Shown here: positions 16,727-25,975 of the stretch, one piece after another
Layout of the letters: every line of letters begins with the position of its first letter
How positions within the stretch are numbered: position 1 is the first letter of the stretch
Origin: Bacteroidota bacterium
Lineage (GTDB): Bacteria; Bacteroidota; Ignavibacteria; Kryptoniales; JAKASW01
Direction: 5' to 3'
DNA length: 59,451 nt
NCBI GenBank assembly: GCA_023480735.1
Contig: JAMCXB010000037.1
Span: forward strand, 1 to 59,451
Translations under genes and position numbers: made by a program
Notes under the pieces: model-generated
What the model saw: the letters and a program-made list of their open reading frames with translations, nothing else
Told to the model about the DNA's origin: nothing
Database searches by the model: none

Positions 16727-17320
16727 TCATATCAAATTGTTTCTTAGATACCATTCATATGATTTCCGAATGGCATCGATGACAGGCCGCGGCTTATAAC
16801 CGAGCTCCCGCTTCGCCCTTTCAATTGAAAAATAATGCGGCAATGTGGCGCTTACAACGTGCGCTTTCGTCAGGACTGGAGGTCTGCCGGTAAGACTCGA
16901 CAGCATTTCCAAAATCGCAGCCGCCCATCTGGCCGACCAGAGTGGTACACGAATGCTCGGCGGTGAAGCTCCGACGACTTCTGCAATCTGTCCGAACAGT
17001 TCTTTGAATGTCAGATTTTCTCCGCCGAGTATGTAGCGTGCTCCTGTAACGCCGAATTCAAGCGCTGCAATCTGACCGTCCACTACGTCATCCACTCCCA
17101 CGACACACATCCCGCCGGGTACGTAAGGAGTTATCCTCCTCCCGTTCAGTATTTTCTGAAGGATATCGCCCCTTACAATCCTCCCCTCGAACCCTTCCAG
17201 TCCGAGGAGATTTGATCCTTCACGCACCATTGCGGTGACCTCGTAGCCGAGCTCACCCAGCTTGTGGCAAAGGTTAGAACCGATTAACCCGTTTGCACCG
17301 GTAACTAAGATTCTTGGCAT
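16727..17320 (-). pseudogene. NAD-dependent epimerase/dehydratase with internal deletion
   Basis: The product is related to extended SDRs of the HpnA/dihydroflavonol-reductase type but has only 197 residues against about 330. The N-terminal Rossmann motif TGANGLIGSNL (about 7-17) is intact up to RIVRGDI (about 53). The sequence then jumps to LNGRRITPYVPGGMCVVGVDDVVDGQI, a part normally about 120-130 residues further on. Missing are the HxAA segment and the YxxxK catalytic pair, so it cannot act as a normal dehydrogenase. The frame is kept across the junction. Either an in-frame deletion has made it a relic or NAD-binding remnant, or the assembly has lost DNA here. Confidence 0.75.
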
Positions 17321-17328
17321 TCACTCGA

Positions 17329-17360
17329 ACCTTGCGAAGGTCCGAATACCTTCGCAAGGT
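17329..17360. repeat. Palindromic repeat, ACCTTGCGAAGGT type (copy 1)
   Basis: Two perfect 13-base arms, ACCTTGCGAAGGT (17329-17341) and ACCTTCGCAAGGT (17348-17360), with a six-base loop. It fills most of the 45 bases between hemB and the epimerase relic. The same arms recur at 59259-59313 with a longer loop. Confidence 0.85.
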
Positions 17361-17365
17361 CAGCC

Positions 17366-18385
17366 CTAGATTTTCAGTTGTTTTGCTGCGTCAACAGCAT
17401 AATAAGTGAGGATGAGATCTGCACCGGCTCGCTTTATCGCGGTCAGTGTCTCCATCATGATTCTCTGTTCATCCAGCCATCCATTTCGTGCAGCCGCCTT
17501 GATCATGGAATACTCCCCGCTGACCTGGTAGGCTGCAGTCGGCATTTTGAATTCGCTCTTCACTCGGTAGATCACGTCAAGGTATGCGAGTGCCGGTTTG
17601 ACCATGACGATGTCAGCGCCTTCATCGATATCAAGCGCTACTTCGCGCACGGCCTCGTTGCTGTTCGCCGGATCCATCTGGTGGCTCTTGCGGTCGCCGA
17701 ACTTCGGCGTCGATTCGGCAGCCTCCCTGAAAGGTCCGTAAAATCCGGAGCCGTATTTTGCAGCATAACTCATTATGGGAGTGGAGACGAAACCGTTCTC
17801 ATCGAGGAGATTCCGTATGGCCGCGACCCTGCCGTCCATCATATCGCTCGGCGCGACCATATCCGCCCCCGCCTGGACGTGAGTCAACGACTCCTTGGCG
17901 AGGAGGTCCAGTGTCTCGTCATTGACAATCTCAACCTGTCCCGGCGCGGTCTCTTTCAGTATGCCGCAGTGTCCGTGGGACGTATACTCACACAGGCAGA
18001 CATCAGTTATGATAAAAAGCTCCGGAAGCCGCTTCTTCAATTCGCGAATAGCCTGCTGGATAATTCCGTTCTCATCGTAAGCCTCGGAGCCATACTCGTC
18101 CTTGTGAGAAGGAATTCCAAACAGAATGATGGACTTCACCCCGGCCTTCAGCACGCCTTCACACTCGCGCACGAGGTTGTCTGTCGATAACTGGAACACG
18201 TTCGGCATAGATGAAATCTCATGGCGAACGTTCTTGCCCGGAACTACGAACATCGGGTAAATAAAGTCGGAAGGATGCAGCACGGTCTCGCGCACCATTT
18301 CACGAATCGTTTCGGTCATTCTCAACCGGCGCATACGGACGGTCGGGAATCCCGTTTTCTTCTGATACTCAGTCATAGTAATCAT
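17366..18385 (-). CDS. hemB: Delta-aminolevulinic acid dehydratase (porphobilinogen synthase)
   Basis: Joins two 5-aminolevulinates to porphobilinogen. The 339-residue enzyme contains the cysteine-rich zinc site DVCLCEYTSHGHCG (about 128-141), the Schiff-base lysines in SYAAKYGSGFYGPFREA and MVKPALAYLD, and ESTPKFGDRKSHQMDPAN. The three Cys place it in the zinc-dependent class. Its ATG lies two bases after the hemY stop, with GGAG near the end of hemY, so the two genes are translationally linked. Confidence 0.97.
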   Translation of the reverse strand: MITMTEYQKKTGFPTVRMRRLRMTETIREMVRETVLHPSDFIYPMFVVPGKNVRHEISSMPNVFQLSTDNLVRECEGVLKAGVKSIILFGIPSHKDEYGSEAYDENGIIQQAIRELKKRLPELFIITDVCLCEYTSHGHCGILKETAPGQVEIVNDETLDLLAKESLTHVQAGADMVAPSDMMDGRVAAIRNLLDENGFVSTPIMSYAAKYGSGFYGPFREAAESTPKFGDRKSHQMDPANSNEAVREVALDIDEGADIVMVKPALAYLDVIYRVKSEFKMPTAAYQVSGEYSMIKAAARNGWLDEQRIMMETLTAIKRAGADLILTYYAVDAAKQLKI

Positions 18386-18386
18386 A

Positions 18387-19754
18387 TTATTTCGCTCCTA
18401 TCAAAATTGCCTCGGCAGTCTTCTTTCCGTTTGCGATGCAGTCTGAAACGGAGATGCCGTCCCTGTAATTACTGCAAATATAGAACCCCTTATGCATGCT
18501 TTCAACGTGCCTGACCGCATCCACGATTGCCAGATGTCCGATGTTGTACTGCGGGATCGCCCTGTCCCACTTGGCAATCGCGCGGAAGGCGGGTTTGCCG
18601 TCTATCTTCATAATGGCGGCGTTTTCCTCGTGAGCAATCCTCGCGATTTCGTCGCCCGGCTCGGCAACAAGCTTCGGCTGCCGCGATCCTCCGACGAATG
18701 TCGTTAGCTCGACATATCCGTCCGGGGCGCGTTCAGGAAATATGCTCGAGCTCCAGATCGTTCCGAGGATTTTCCTGTTCTCGACTTCGGGCACAAGAAA
18801 GCCGAATCCCCTCAGGTCTATCTTGACTTGCTCCTTCCTGTAACCCAGGACAGCGACAGCCACTGGCGGATATTTTATTTTTGAGAGTTCACTTGAAAGC
18901 TCCGGAAGCCACGATCTGACAATTCCCGCGGCAGCGTATGACGGAACGGAGAGGACAACACCGTCAAATACATCACTCTCCAATTTTCTATTGCTCGAAT
19001 ACGTCATGGCGAATTTTCCACCGTCAGATTTGATGCTCTCAACAGAAACGTCGTAGTTTATCGACCCTTCCATAGACTTCGCGATGGTTGAGGGCAGGAT
19101 TCCCATCCCACTCTTGAAAGCAAAGAGTCTCGACGAAATCCTGGCTTTCTCTGCTCGCTTTTTCCTATCCCTTGCACCCTTGATCGTGCCCTTGAGCAGG
19201 CCGCCGTATTTTTCCTCAAGAGCGTAGAGTTTCGGGAATGCGGCTCTTACACTAAGTTCCGAAGGATTGCCCGCGTAAACACCGGCTACAAACGGATTGA
19301 TGGCATAATCAAGAAACTCTCTGCCGAGGCGGCGCGCAACGAAATCGGCAACCGACTCCTCATACGCAGCGCGCCCGGCAAACGGCTCCCCGAACAATCG
19401 CAACTTTCCGCCTAATGTCCAGAGCTTCGTAGAGAAAAAGGAGCCTGGTCCGGAAGGAAGCGCGTGCAGCTTTCCGTCGCGCAGGATGAATCGATACTTC
19501 GCGTTCTCGTCCGCATAGACTCTTTCGTCCCGTATCGAAAGGTCGGAGAGCAGCTCATCTATGACAAGGTTGGTTTCGGATGTACTGTTCGGACCATTCT
19601 CTACCAGGTATCCGTCTACAAATTTGGAACCGATGGTTCCACCGGGTACACTGTTCTTCTCAAAAACGGTCACGTCGGCGCCGCCCCTCTTCAGGAAATG
19701 CGCCGCAGCCAGACCCGAGATGCCGGCGCCGATTATTGCAACTCTCATTTTCAA
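18387..19754 (-). CDS. hemY: HemY-type protoporphyrinogen/coproporphyrinogen oxidase
   Basis: A 455-residue FAD enzyme of the HemY family that oxidises a porphyrinogen to the porphyrin with oxygen. The FAD-binding motif AIIGAGISGLAAAHFLKRGGADVTVFEKN is at about 5-33, and VENGPNS follows at 53-59. The C-terminal FAD signature is GFYICSNYRDGISVSDCIANGK. HemY members act on protoporphyrinogen IX or on coproporphyrinogen III depending on the pathway; with no hemN, hemF or hemQ visible in this window, the substrate is open. It lies between hemH (105 bases upstream) and hemB. Confidence 0.93.
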   Translation of the reverse strand: MKMRVAIIGAGISGLAAAHFLKRGGADVTVFEKNSVPGGTIGSKFVDGYLVENGPNSTSETNLVIDELLSDLSIRDERVYADENAKYRFILRDGKLHALPSGPGSFFSTKLWTLGGKLRLFGEPFAGRAAYEESVADFVARRLGREFLDYAINPFVAGVYAGNPSELSVRAAFPKLYALEEKYGGLLKGTIKGARDRKKRAEKARISSRLFAFKSGMGILPSTIAKSMEGSINYDVSVESIKSDGGKFAMTYSSNRKLESDVFDGVVLSVPSYAAAGIVRSWLPELSSELSKIKYPPVAVAVLGYRKEQVKIDLRGFGFLVPEVENRKILGTIWSSSIFPERAPDGYVELTTFVGGSRQPKLVAEPGDEIARIAHEENAAIMKIDGKPAFRAIAKWDRAIPQYNIGHLAIVDAVRHVESMHKGFYICSNYRDGISVSDCIANGKKTAEAILIGAK

Positions 19755-19859
19755 AAGACTATTCTAAGTTCTTGGATTTACGATTGACAATCCCGGACAT
19801 GCCAGGGACGTGGTTATTGTCTCCTAAAAGCATGCAGGCTCTGTGAGGCCCACCTCTCG

Positions 19860-20834
19860 TCATTGACCGAACTCCCGTACCTTCTTAAGAATAAGGTTGG
19901 ACAGTGCCTCGATAAACTTCGGCGAGTCGTTCAGAGCGGGCATCATCTCAAATTGTTCTATGCCAAGCCGGCTCGCTTCCTTTCTATAAAGGTAGTTGAT
20001 CTCGTAAAGCGTCTCGGAATGCTCACTCACGAAACTTATAGGAACAACCAGCAGGTTCTTTACGCCTCTCTCTGCAAGGCTCTTTAATTCATCAGGAGTT
20101 GCGGGCCCAAGCCATTTCACCGGTCCGACGCGGCTCTGATATGCAAGCGAGTGCAGGTTCGGAAACTTTCTGGAGACAAGGTTGACTGTCTCGACGATTT
20201 GTGTCTGATATGGATCACCGTGCTTTATGACTCTCTCAGGAACGCCATGAGCGCTGAACAGCAGATGGACCCTGCCCCGAATGCTTTCCGGAAATTTAGA
20301 AAGTGCGACATTAATCCGGTCTGCAACTGCCTCGATGTAAAGAGGGTCGTCATGATAGCTCTCGATTTGAAGCACTTTCATTCTGCCGCTTGGGTTCTCA
20401 CTGACCCGGTTCCATTCTTCAAAACTCGAAAGCGTCGTGGTGCGCGAATACTGCGGGTAGAGCGGAAGTAGAATGACATTCTCAATGTTGTCCTGAACGA
20501 GTGCCTTGTAAGCCTCCTCTATATAAGGCTTAAAGTAGCGCATCCCAACATATACTTTTGCTTCACAGCGCTCGCGCAGCTTCTTCTCAAGCGCCTTTGC
20601 CTGCTTGACGGTCAACTCATATTGAGGAGACTTACCTCCCATTACGTCGTAGTAGAAAGCCGTTTTCCCGGCCCGCCTTCTGGCAATAGCCGAAGCCAGA
20701 GCCCTCCGCAAGACGCCCTTGAGGGGAATATCAATTATATAAGGATCCATGAAGAGGTTATAGAGAAACTCTTCAATATCATCCTTGGAAAGCGGACCGC
20801 CGAGATTAAAGAGCACGACACCAAACTTGCCCAT
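19860..20834 (-). CDS. hemH: Ferrochelatase
   Basis: Inserts ferrous iron into the porphyrin. The 324-residue protein has VVLFNLGGPLSKDDIEEFLYNLF at the start, SPQYELT, ILLPLYPQYSRTTT, the catalytic His in LLFSAHGVPERV (about 188-199) and the acidic PISFVSEHSETLYEIN. It has no [2Fe-2S] C-terminal tail. Depending on the branch it would act on protoporphyrin IX or coproporphyrin III (then cpfC). 205 bases without a recognisable feature separate it from hemE. Confidence 0.96.
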   Translation of the reverse strand: MGKFGVVLFNLGGPLSKDDIEEFLYNLFMDPYIIDIPLKGVLRRALASAIARRRAGKTAFYYDVMGGKSPQYELTVKQAKALEKKLRERCEAKVYVGMRYFKPYIEEAYKALVQDNIENVILLPLYPQYSRTTTLSSFEEWNRVSENPSGRMKVLQIESYHDDPLYIEAVADRINVALSKFPESIRGRVHLLFSAHGVPERVIKHGDPYQTQIVETVNLVSRKFPNLHSLAYQSRVGPVKWLGPATPDELKSLAERGVKNLLVVPISFVSEHSETLYEINYLYRKEASRLGIEQFEMMPALNDSPKFIEALSNLILKKVREFGQ

Positions 20835-21039
20835 CTCAATACCCTTCGCTGCAGAAATTAATGCATCTCAAAAAAAGATTAACCGTTAACATTTCGGCCG
20901 CAGGTATTCCTGCAATGCCCGCGCCCGGCGACGAATCGAAATCCCCGCAATTCAATGACTCCTCCATTTGAGGGCACTATCAATATCAAGGGACGAAGAG
21001 GACATACCGGGTAAAGATAACGACAAGTGACGCATCGGA

Positions 21040-22068
21040 TTAATCTACTCCTCCTCTCCGGATAAAATCAACAAGGGCCTTGACGTTCTTGACAGGCGTT
21101 CCGGGTAAAATCCCATGGCCAAGATTGAAAATATGCCTCCCTTTGGGGGCATTCTTAAGGACCTTACTCGCCTGGCTCAAAATGACATCGGTACGGGCGA
21201 AGAGAACCGATGGGTCCATGTTTCCCTGTACGATCCCACCAGTTCTGGCCGCGGCCTCTCCGATGGGGATGGTCCAATCGACCCCGATGGCCGTGGCTCC
21301 GATTCGAGCAGTCATCTCAAGCGAATGGCCTGTGCCTTTCGAAAAGACAATCACGGGAATCTCAGGCTGTAATGATTCAACGATCTGCTCCATATACCTG
21401 ACTGAGAATTCCTCATAAAGATCTGGGGACAGGACGCCTGCCCACGTATCGAAAATCTGTACGAAGTCCGCACCGGCTTCGTACTGCATTCTTAAATATG
21501 AAATCGAGTTCCGGGCGAGCATCTCAAGAAGCCGGTGTGCCGTTGACGGATCATCGTAAAGCATCGCCCGTGCATGTACGAAATCGCCGCCTTTCCCTTC
21601 CACCATATATGCAAGAAGGGTCCAGGGTGAGCCGCAGAAACCTATCATGGGCACCCTACCGTCCAATCGCTCCACCGCAATCTTGATTGCATCGGCCACA
21701 TATCTCAGGGAGTTATAACAATCTGCATCATGAACCTCTGAGGCTGAGCTCTTGCTCTTTACGGGGTTGGTGAAACGCGGACCGCCCTTCCCCTCTTCCA
21801 CGACAAGATGCATTCCCATTGCTTCCGGAAGAACGAGTATGTCGGAAAAGATTATAGCGGCGTCTACACCGACAATATCGACGGGCTGGATTGTCACCTC
21901 CGCAGACAGTTCAGGAGTCTTGCACATTTCCAGAAAGTCGTGGCCCGCCCTGACTGCTATATATTCCGGCAAATACCTTCCTGCCTGGCGCATGATCCAG
22001 ACCGGGGTTCGATCAACAGGCTGCCCTCTTAAGACTCTAATAATTAAATCGTTATCAATTTTCTTCAT
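21040..22068 (-). CDS. hemE: Uroporphyrinogen decarboxylase
   Basis: Converts uroporphyrinogen III to coproporphyrinogen III. Both family signatures are present: RTPVWIMRQAGRYLPEY near the N-terminus and GFCGSPWTLLAYMVEGKGG at about 145-163; the catalytic Asp lies in FSDILVLPEAMG. With the ATG at 22068 the protein has 342 residues; a TTG two codons earlier is possible. The start lies inside hemD (about 14 bases of overlap), so hemC-hemD-hemE are coupled. Confidence 0.96.
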   Translation of the reverse strand: MKKIDNDLIIRVLRGQPVDRTPVWIMRQAGRYLPEYIAVRAGHDFLEMCKTPELSAEVTIQPVDIVGVDAAIIFSDILVLPEAMGMHLVVEEGKGGPRFTNPVKSKSSASEVHDADCYNSLRYVADAIKIAVERLDGRVPMIGFCGSPWTLLAYMVEGKGGDFVHARAMLYDDPSTAHRLLEMLARNSISYLRMQYEAGADFVQIFDTWAGVLSPDLYEEFSVRYMEQIVESLQPEIPVIVFSKGTGHSLEMTARIGATAIGVDWTIPIGEAAARTGGIVQGNMDPSVLFARTDVILSQASKVLKNAPKGRHIFNLGHGILPGTPVKNVKALVDFIRRGGVD

Positions 22069-22840
22069 GTTCAAGTAGGCTCACAATTAGTTCTTCGGTG
22101 GTTGAGTTTTCAGGGACCACATCGACGGTAAGGCCGAGTTGCTCGGCGGCCTTCTTTGTGGTTGGACCGATCGCCGCTATTTGCTTGCCCTTCAGTACGG
22201 AGACACCGAAAATGTTTAGAAAATTCTTCACTTGTGACGGGCTGAAAAAAACGGCAGTATCGAACTGTCCCGAACTGATTTCTTTCTTCAAACGTTCGTC
22301 TATGCTTTCATTCGGGACGGTCCTGTAAACGACGATCTCATCGGGAAACCCTCCGTTTGTCCTGACAAATTCCGCGATTTCACTCCCTGACAAATTTCCC
22401 TTCGGAATAAGGACTCTTCTGCCCTTCAGATTGAGCGTCCCCATCGACTTCAGGAGTTCCTTGGAATTGAATTTCTCCGGGACAAAATCAGGAGTAAAAC
22501 CAAACTCCTGAATAGCAGACTCAGTTTTGCTCCCTACCGCGATGATCGCCGGCCTGCGTCGCACCGTCGTGTCGGGGTTGAAGACGCGAAAGAAATTTAT
22601 TACCGCGTTCACGGAGGTGAAAACTGCAAAGTCGTAATCATGGAACCCATTCAAAACGGACCGGTCGCCCCCGGAAAGTGTGGCAGGCTCGATCTTGATC
22701 ACCGGGACCACCATGACAATTGCACCAAGCCTTGTCATTTCTGAAGCCAACGACGCCGACTGTTCCTCAGTACGCGTGACGACTATTCGCTTGAATGCCC
22801 GGAAATGTCTGTTCGAGGGAAGGTTCAATGTGTCCGTCAT
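22055..22840 (-). CDS. hemD: Uroporphyrinogen-III synthase
   Basis: Closes hydroxymethylbilane with inversion of ring D. The family is poorly conserved, but the fold and position are clear. It has 261 residues, RIVVTRTEEQSASLASEM at about 18-35, a central DYDFAVFTSVNAV (here S-V-N-A-V), and the second-domain segments FFSPSQVKNFLNIFG and AIGPTTKKAAEQLG near 216-248. It lies between hemC (30 bases) and hemE (overlap). Confidence 0.93.
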   Translation of the reverse strand: MTDTLNLPSNRHFRAFKRIVVTRTEEQSASLASEMTRLGAIVMVVPVIKIEPATLSGGDRSVLNGFHDYDFAVFTSVNAVINFFRVFNPDTTVRRRPAIIAVGSKTESAIQEFGFTPDFVPEKFNSKELLKSMGTLNLKGRRVLIPKGNLSGSEIAEFVRTNGGFPDEIVVYRTVPNESIDERLKKEISSGQFDTAVFFSPSQVKNFLNIFGVSVLKGKQIAAIGPTTKKAAEQLGLTVDVVPENSTTEELIVSLLEHEEN

Positions 22841-22870
22841 ATTGATCCGAACAGTTTTTTCATCGGAGAA

Positions 22871-23812
22871 TCAATCCGAAGAATTCCGCGGATCGGATGC
22901 GGCCCTTATTTCGTCCAGTATTCTGTCAGCCCCCAACGAAAGAAGCTTTTCGGCCAATTCCGTCCCGGTCCTGGCCGGCTCATTCGGGTCGAACACGATT
23001 GAGTCTTTAATGAGAGTCTCGCCGTCTATAGAGGCGACCATGCCGGTCAATTGTTTCTTCTCGAAGGAAGTGTACACACCTATAGGCACCTGACAACCGC
23101 CTTCCAGCCGACCGAGGAATGCCCGCTCTGCAGTTGCCGCATCTCTCGAATCCCTGTTGTCGAATCCGGAAAGCCTCCCTTTTATTTCGGATACGTCGCT
23201 GCGTGCTTCGACGGCTATGATACCTTGTCCGACCGCCGGAAGCATAGTATCCGGTTCAAGAATTTCAGTGACTTTATCTGCCATCCCAAGCCGTTTAATG
23301 CCTGCGTAGGCAAGCATCATCCCGGCATAACCTTCTTCTTCAAGTTTGCGCAAACGAGTATTCAGGTTGCCGCGCATTTCTGCCAGATTGAGGTCGCTAC
23401 GCAGGTGAAGCAGCTGAGAGCGCCTTCTTAGACTCCCTGTTGCCACCGTCGTCCCCTTCGGGAGTTCCAGAAGTCTCATCCCGTCCTGGGCAATCAAAGC
23501 ATCGCGAACATCCTCTCGCGCACCGAAGGCAACGATCTCCAGCCCGGCCGGCAGTTGGGTTGGCAAATCCTTCAGGCTATGGACCGCACAGTCGATTTCC
23601 CCCTCAAGAAGCGCCTTTTCAATCTCTTTCGTGAACAGCCCCTTGTCGCCGATTTTCGAGAGCGGCGAATCGAGGATCTTGTCGCCGGTCGTCTTTATCG
23701 ACTTTACCTCAATTTCGACTTCATTCGAACTGCTGCGAAAGAATCCGGCAACCAGATTCGCCTGGTAGAGCGCCAGCTGGCTTCCCCGCGTACCTATTCT
23801 AATCTTCTTCAT
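22871..23812 (-). CDS. hemC: Hydroxymethylbilane synthase (porphobilinogen deaminase)
   Basis: Polymerises four porphobilinogens. The 313-residue enzyme starts IRIGTRGSQLALYQAN and contains CAVHSLKDLPTQLPAGLEI with the catalytic Asp segment, ATGSLRRRSQLLHLR, EMRGNLNTRLRKL, and the dipyrromethane-cofactor Cys in AFLGRLEGGCQVPIG (about 231-245). Its ATG lies 14 bases inside hemA. Confidence 0.97.
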   Translation of the reverse strand: MKKIRIGTRGSQLALYQANLVAGFFRSSSNEVEIEVKSIKTTGDKILDSPLSKIGDKGLFTKEIEKALLEGEIDCAVHSLKDLPTQLPAGLEIVAFGAREDVRDALIAQDGMRLLELPKGTTVATGSLRRRSQLLHLRSDLNLAEMRGNLNTRLRKLEEEGYAGMMLAYAGIKRLGMADKVTEILEPDTMLPAVGQGIIAVEARSDVSEIKGRLSGFDNRDSRDAATAERAFLGRLEGGCQVPIGVYTSFEKKQLTGMVASIDGETLIKDSIVFDPNEPARTGTELAEKLLSLGADRILDEIRAASDPRNSSD

Positions 23813-25085
23813 TTTTCTTTCCGTCGGATTCTTCGGACAATCCGAAGAGAGACTTCATCAGCTTAACCCTGTCGACGAGCGAAGTACCATTCTCCACATT
23901 CTTCAGATTCGTGAGAGGCTCATGAAGAATTTTATTCACTATGGAGCGGGTTATCTCTTCTACCATATCCGCATCAGTCCCGTTTATCCTGTTCTTATTC
24001 CGCTTGATCTCTTCAACACGGATCTTCTCGATCTTATCGCGGAGCATCTTAATTGTCGGTCCGACCTCGAGCGAGTTGTACCATTTCATGAAATCGTTTA
24101 ACTCCTCGTCGATGATTCGCCTCACCACCGGGATCTCGGAACGTCTCATATCCAGATTCTTCTGAACAATTAGGTTGAGGGAATCTATATCGTTCAGGAA
24201 AACGCTGGTGATTTTCTTCACGCTTGGATCGATGTTGCGCGGAACGCCTATGTCAATTATCAGCAGCGGTTTCGCCTCCCGCCCTTTCATTGCAGAGGCC
24301 ACGGTATCCCGCGTCAGTATATAATTTGACCCCCCGACGCTCGAGATGACGATGTCTACCTGGGGCAATTTCTGATTCAGTGCTTCCAGCGGAATCGCTT
24401 CGCCAATGCCGAGCTGGTCCACCAGGTTTTGCGCCCGCTCGAGGGTCCTGTTTGCGACGAATAACCGGCCGGTTTCCTTCGGTTTAAGATCTTTTGCCGC
24501 AAGTTCGGCAGTCTCGCCCGCCCCGATAAGCATCGCCGTTTTGCCCTTAAGGTTGCCGAATATTTTTTCCGCAAGCTCGACGGCGGCATAGCTAACCGAC
24601 ACCGCTCCTTCAGAAATCCTTGTCTCCGTTTTCGCGCGCTTGCCCACCTTAAGAGCAACCTGACAGGCATGATGCAGAACCGTACCGACCATCCCAAGCT
24701 CAACGCCGGTATTGTATGACTCTTTGACCTGTCCGAGTATCTGAATATCACCAAGCATCAGGGAGTCCGCCCCGGTAGCAACAGAGAAAAGATGTCTTAT
24801 TGCCTCGAAGCCTTCGAAGGTCTCAAAATCGACTTGAAGCTCCCCGTCCTGGAGTCTTTTCCCCTCGCGTATTAGATGGTACAGGTTGTCATGAGTCTCC
24901 GGCGCAGCCGAAGGAATCAGGTAAAGCTCAGTCCTGTTGCAGGTCGATACGATAAGCGACTCGCGGCCAACCGCTTTTATCTTCCCGGAGATCTCCCGGA
25001 TTTCCTCTGAATTGTAGTATATCTTCTCGCGCGCTTCGACGTTTGCGGTTCTGTGGTTTATTGAAACCGCGGTTAGTTTTAACAT
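23799..25085 (-). CDS. hemA: Glutamyl-tRNA reductase
   Basis: First step of the C5 pathway: reduces Glu-tRNA(Glu) to glutamate-1-semialdehyde with NADPH. At 428 residues, it shows the catalytic Cys in IVSTCNRTELYL (about 43-54), GADSLMLGDIQILGQVKE, the NADPH-binding LIGAGETAELAAKDL and the C-terminal dimerisation helices. It is usually the control point of heme synthesis. It follows the CcsA/HemX-like gene by four bases, an arrangement also known from Bacillus (hemA-hemX). Confidence 0.97.
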   Translation of the reverse strand: MLKLTAVSINHRTANVEAREKIYYNSEEIREISGKIKAVGRESLIVSTCNRTELYLIPSAAPETHDNLYHLIREGKRLQDGELQVDFETFEGFEAIRHLFSVATGADSLMLGDIQILGQVKESYNTGVELGMVGTVLHHACQVALKVGKRAKTETRISEGAVSVSYAAVELAEKIFGNLKGKTAMLIGAGETAELAAKDLKPKETGRLFVANRTLERAQNLVDQLGIGEAIPLEALNQKLPQVDIVISSVGGSNYILTRDTVASAMKGREAKPLLIIDIGVPRNIDPSVKKITSVFLNDIDSLNLIVQKNLDMRRSEIPVVRRIIDEELNDFMKWYNSLEVGPTIKMLRDKIEKIRVEEIKRNKNRINGTDADMVEEITRSIVNKILHEPLTNLKNVENGTSLVDRVKLMKSLFGLSEESDGKKNEED

Positions 25086-25089
25086 CTAT

Positions 25090-25917
25090 CTATTGAAAAT
25101 TATGGAAACTATGCAAAAATACATTTACGATTACCATCGATGCAATGGTCAGGACAAATCCAACCATCGACACAATAACCACCGTGCGCCCGGTCCATCT
25201 CATCGCCTTCCGTGACAGGAGGGCGGCAAAATAGATTACCCATACAACGTCAGTGATAATCAACTTTGGATCGTAATAGGAAAAATCATCTACGGTTTTC
25301 GGGAGCCAGATATAGCCAATCAGGATCGCAATGGTCAGGAAGACAAAACCGAGTATTATCGAGGCGTAACTCAGCTTCTCCAGCGTTTGAAGATTCGGAA
25401 GTTTTCGATAAACGATTCCGAATCGGCTCGACCTGATCTCATGATACATCATCAGGTATAAGCCTCCATAGACTGCGGAGATCGCAAGTGCGCTGTAGCC
25501 CAGCATTGCACTCGCCACGTGTATACCAAGCACGCTCGATTTGAGAACAGGGTTTAAATGCACATCGTCGGTTATGAACGCGGCGGACACGACATCGAAA
25601 AGGAACGCCAGAGAAAGAATGAACATTCCGGTATCTTTGACGTGCGTCCTGGCTTCGATTAAAAGGTATGCGCCGCCGATCGTAAACGAGATAACACTCA
25701 TTATCTCGAAGACGGATGTCACGGGTGGGTGCCCGGTCAAGAGCGTTCTGCAGAAAAGGTAGACTACCTGAACGATGAGCGTCGCGACGAGAAACTTAGT
25801 CCTGTTCCGAATCCCAAACTGTTCATCCAGAAAAAAAGCCAATCCGTAGAGAAAAATCGTGAACAGATACAGAACCGGAAGGGAGATTTTCAGCAAATCT
25901 ACGAAATATTCCAACAT
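25090..25917 (-). CDS. CcsA/HemX-like membrane protein (YpjD group)
   Basis: A 275-residue protein of eight hydrophobic segments belonging to the cytochrome c assembly/HemX superfamily. The conserved core HVASAMLGYSALAISAVYGGLYLMMYHEIRS lies at about 133-163 and ends in a cytoplasmic basic loop; VDDFSYYDPKLIITDVVWVIYFAALL is near the end. The tryptophan-rich WWD heme-handling motif of true CcsA is not obvious, so a HemX-like role, lowering or organising HemA, fits better. The ATG at 25917 is preferred to a TTG ten codons upstream. First gene of the heme operon. Confidence 0.85.
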   Translation of the reverse strand: MLEYFVDLLKISLPVLYLFTIFLYGLAFFLDEQFGIRNRTKFLVATLIVQVVYLFCRTLLTGHPPVTSVFEIMSVISFTIGGAYLLIEARTHVKDTGMFILSLAFLFDVVSAAFITDDVHLNPVLKSSVLGIHVASAMLGYSALAISAVYGGLYLMMYHEIRSSRFGIVYRKLPNLQTLEKLSYASIILGFVFLTIAILIGYIWLPKTVDDFSYYDPKLIITDVVWVIYFAALLSRKAMRWTGRTVVIVSMVGFVLTIASMVIVNVFLHSFHNFQ

Positions 25918-25975
25918 GATTACATAAGTTAGAAAAGGGTGCCCCAAACTTCAACACCGCTGGGACGTGACACCG

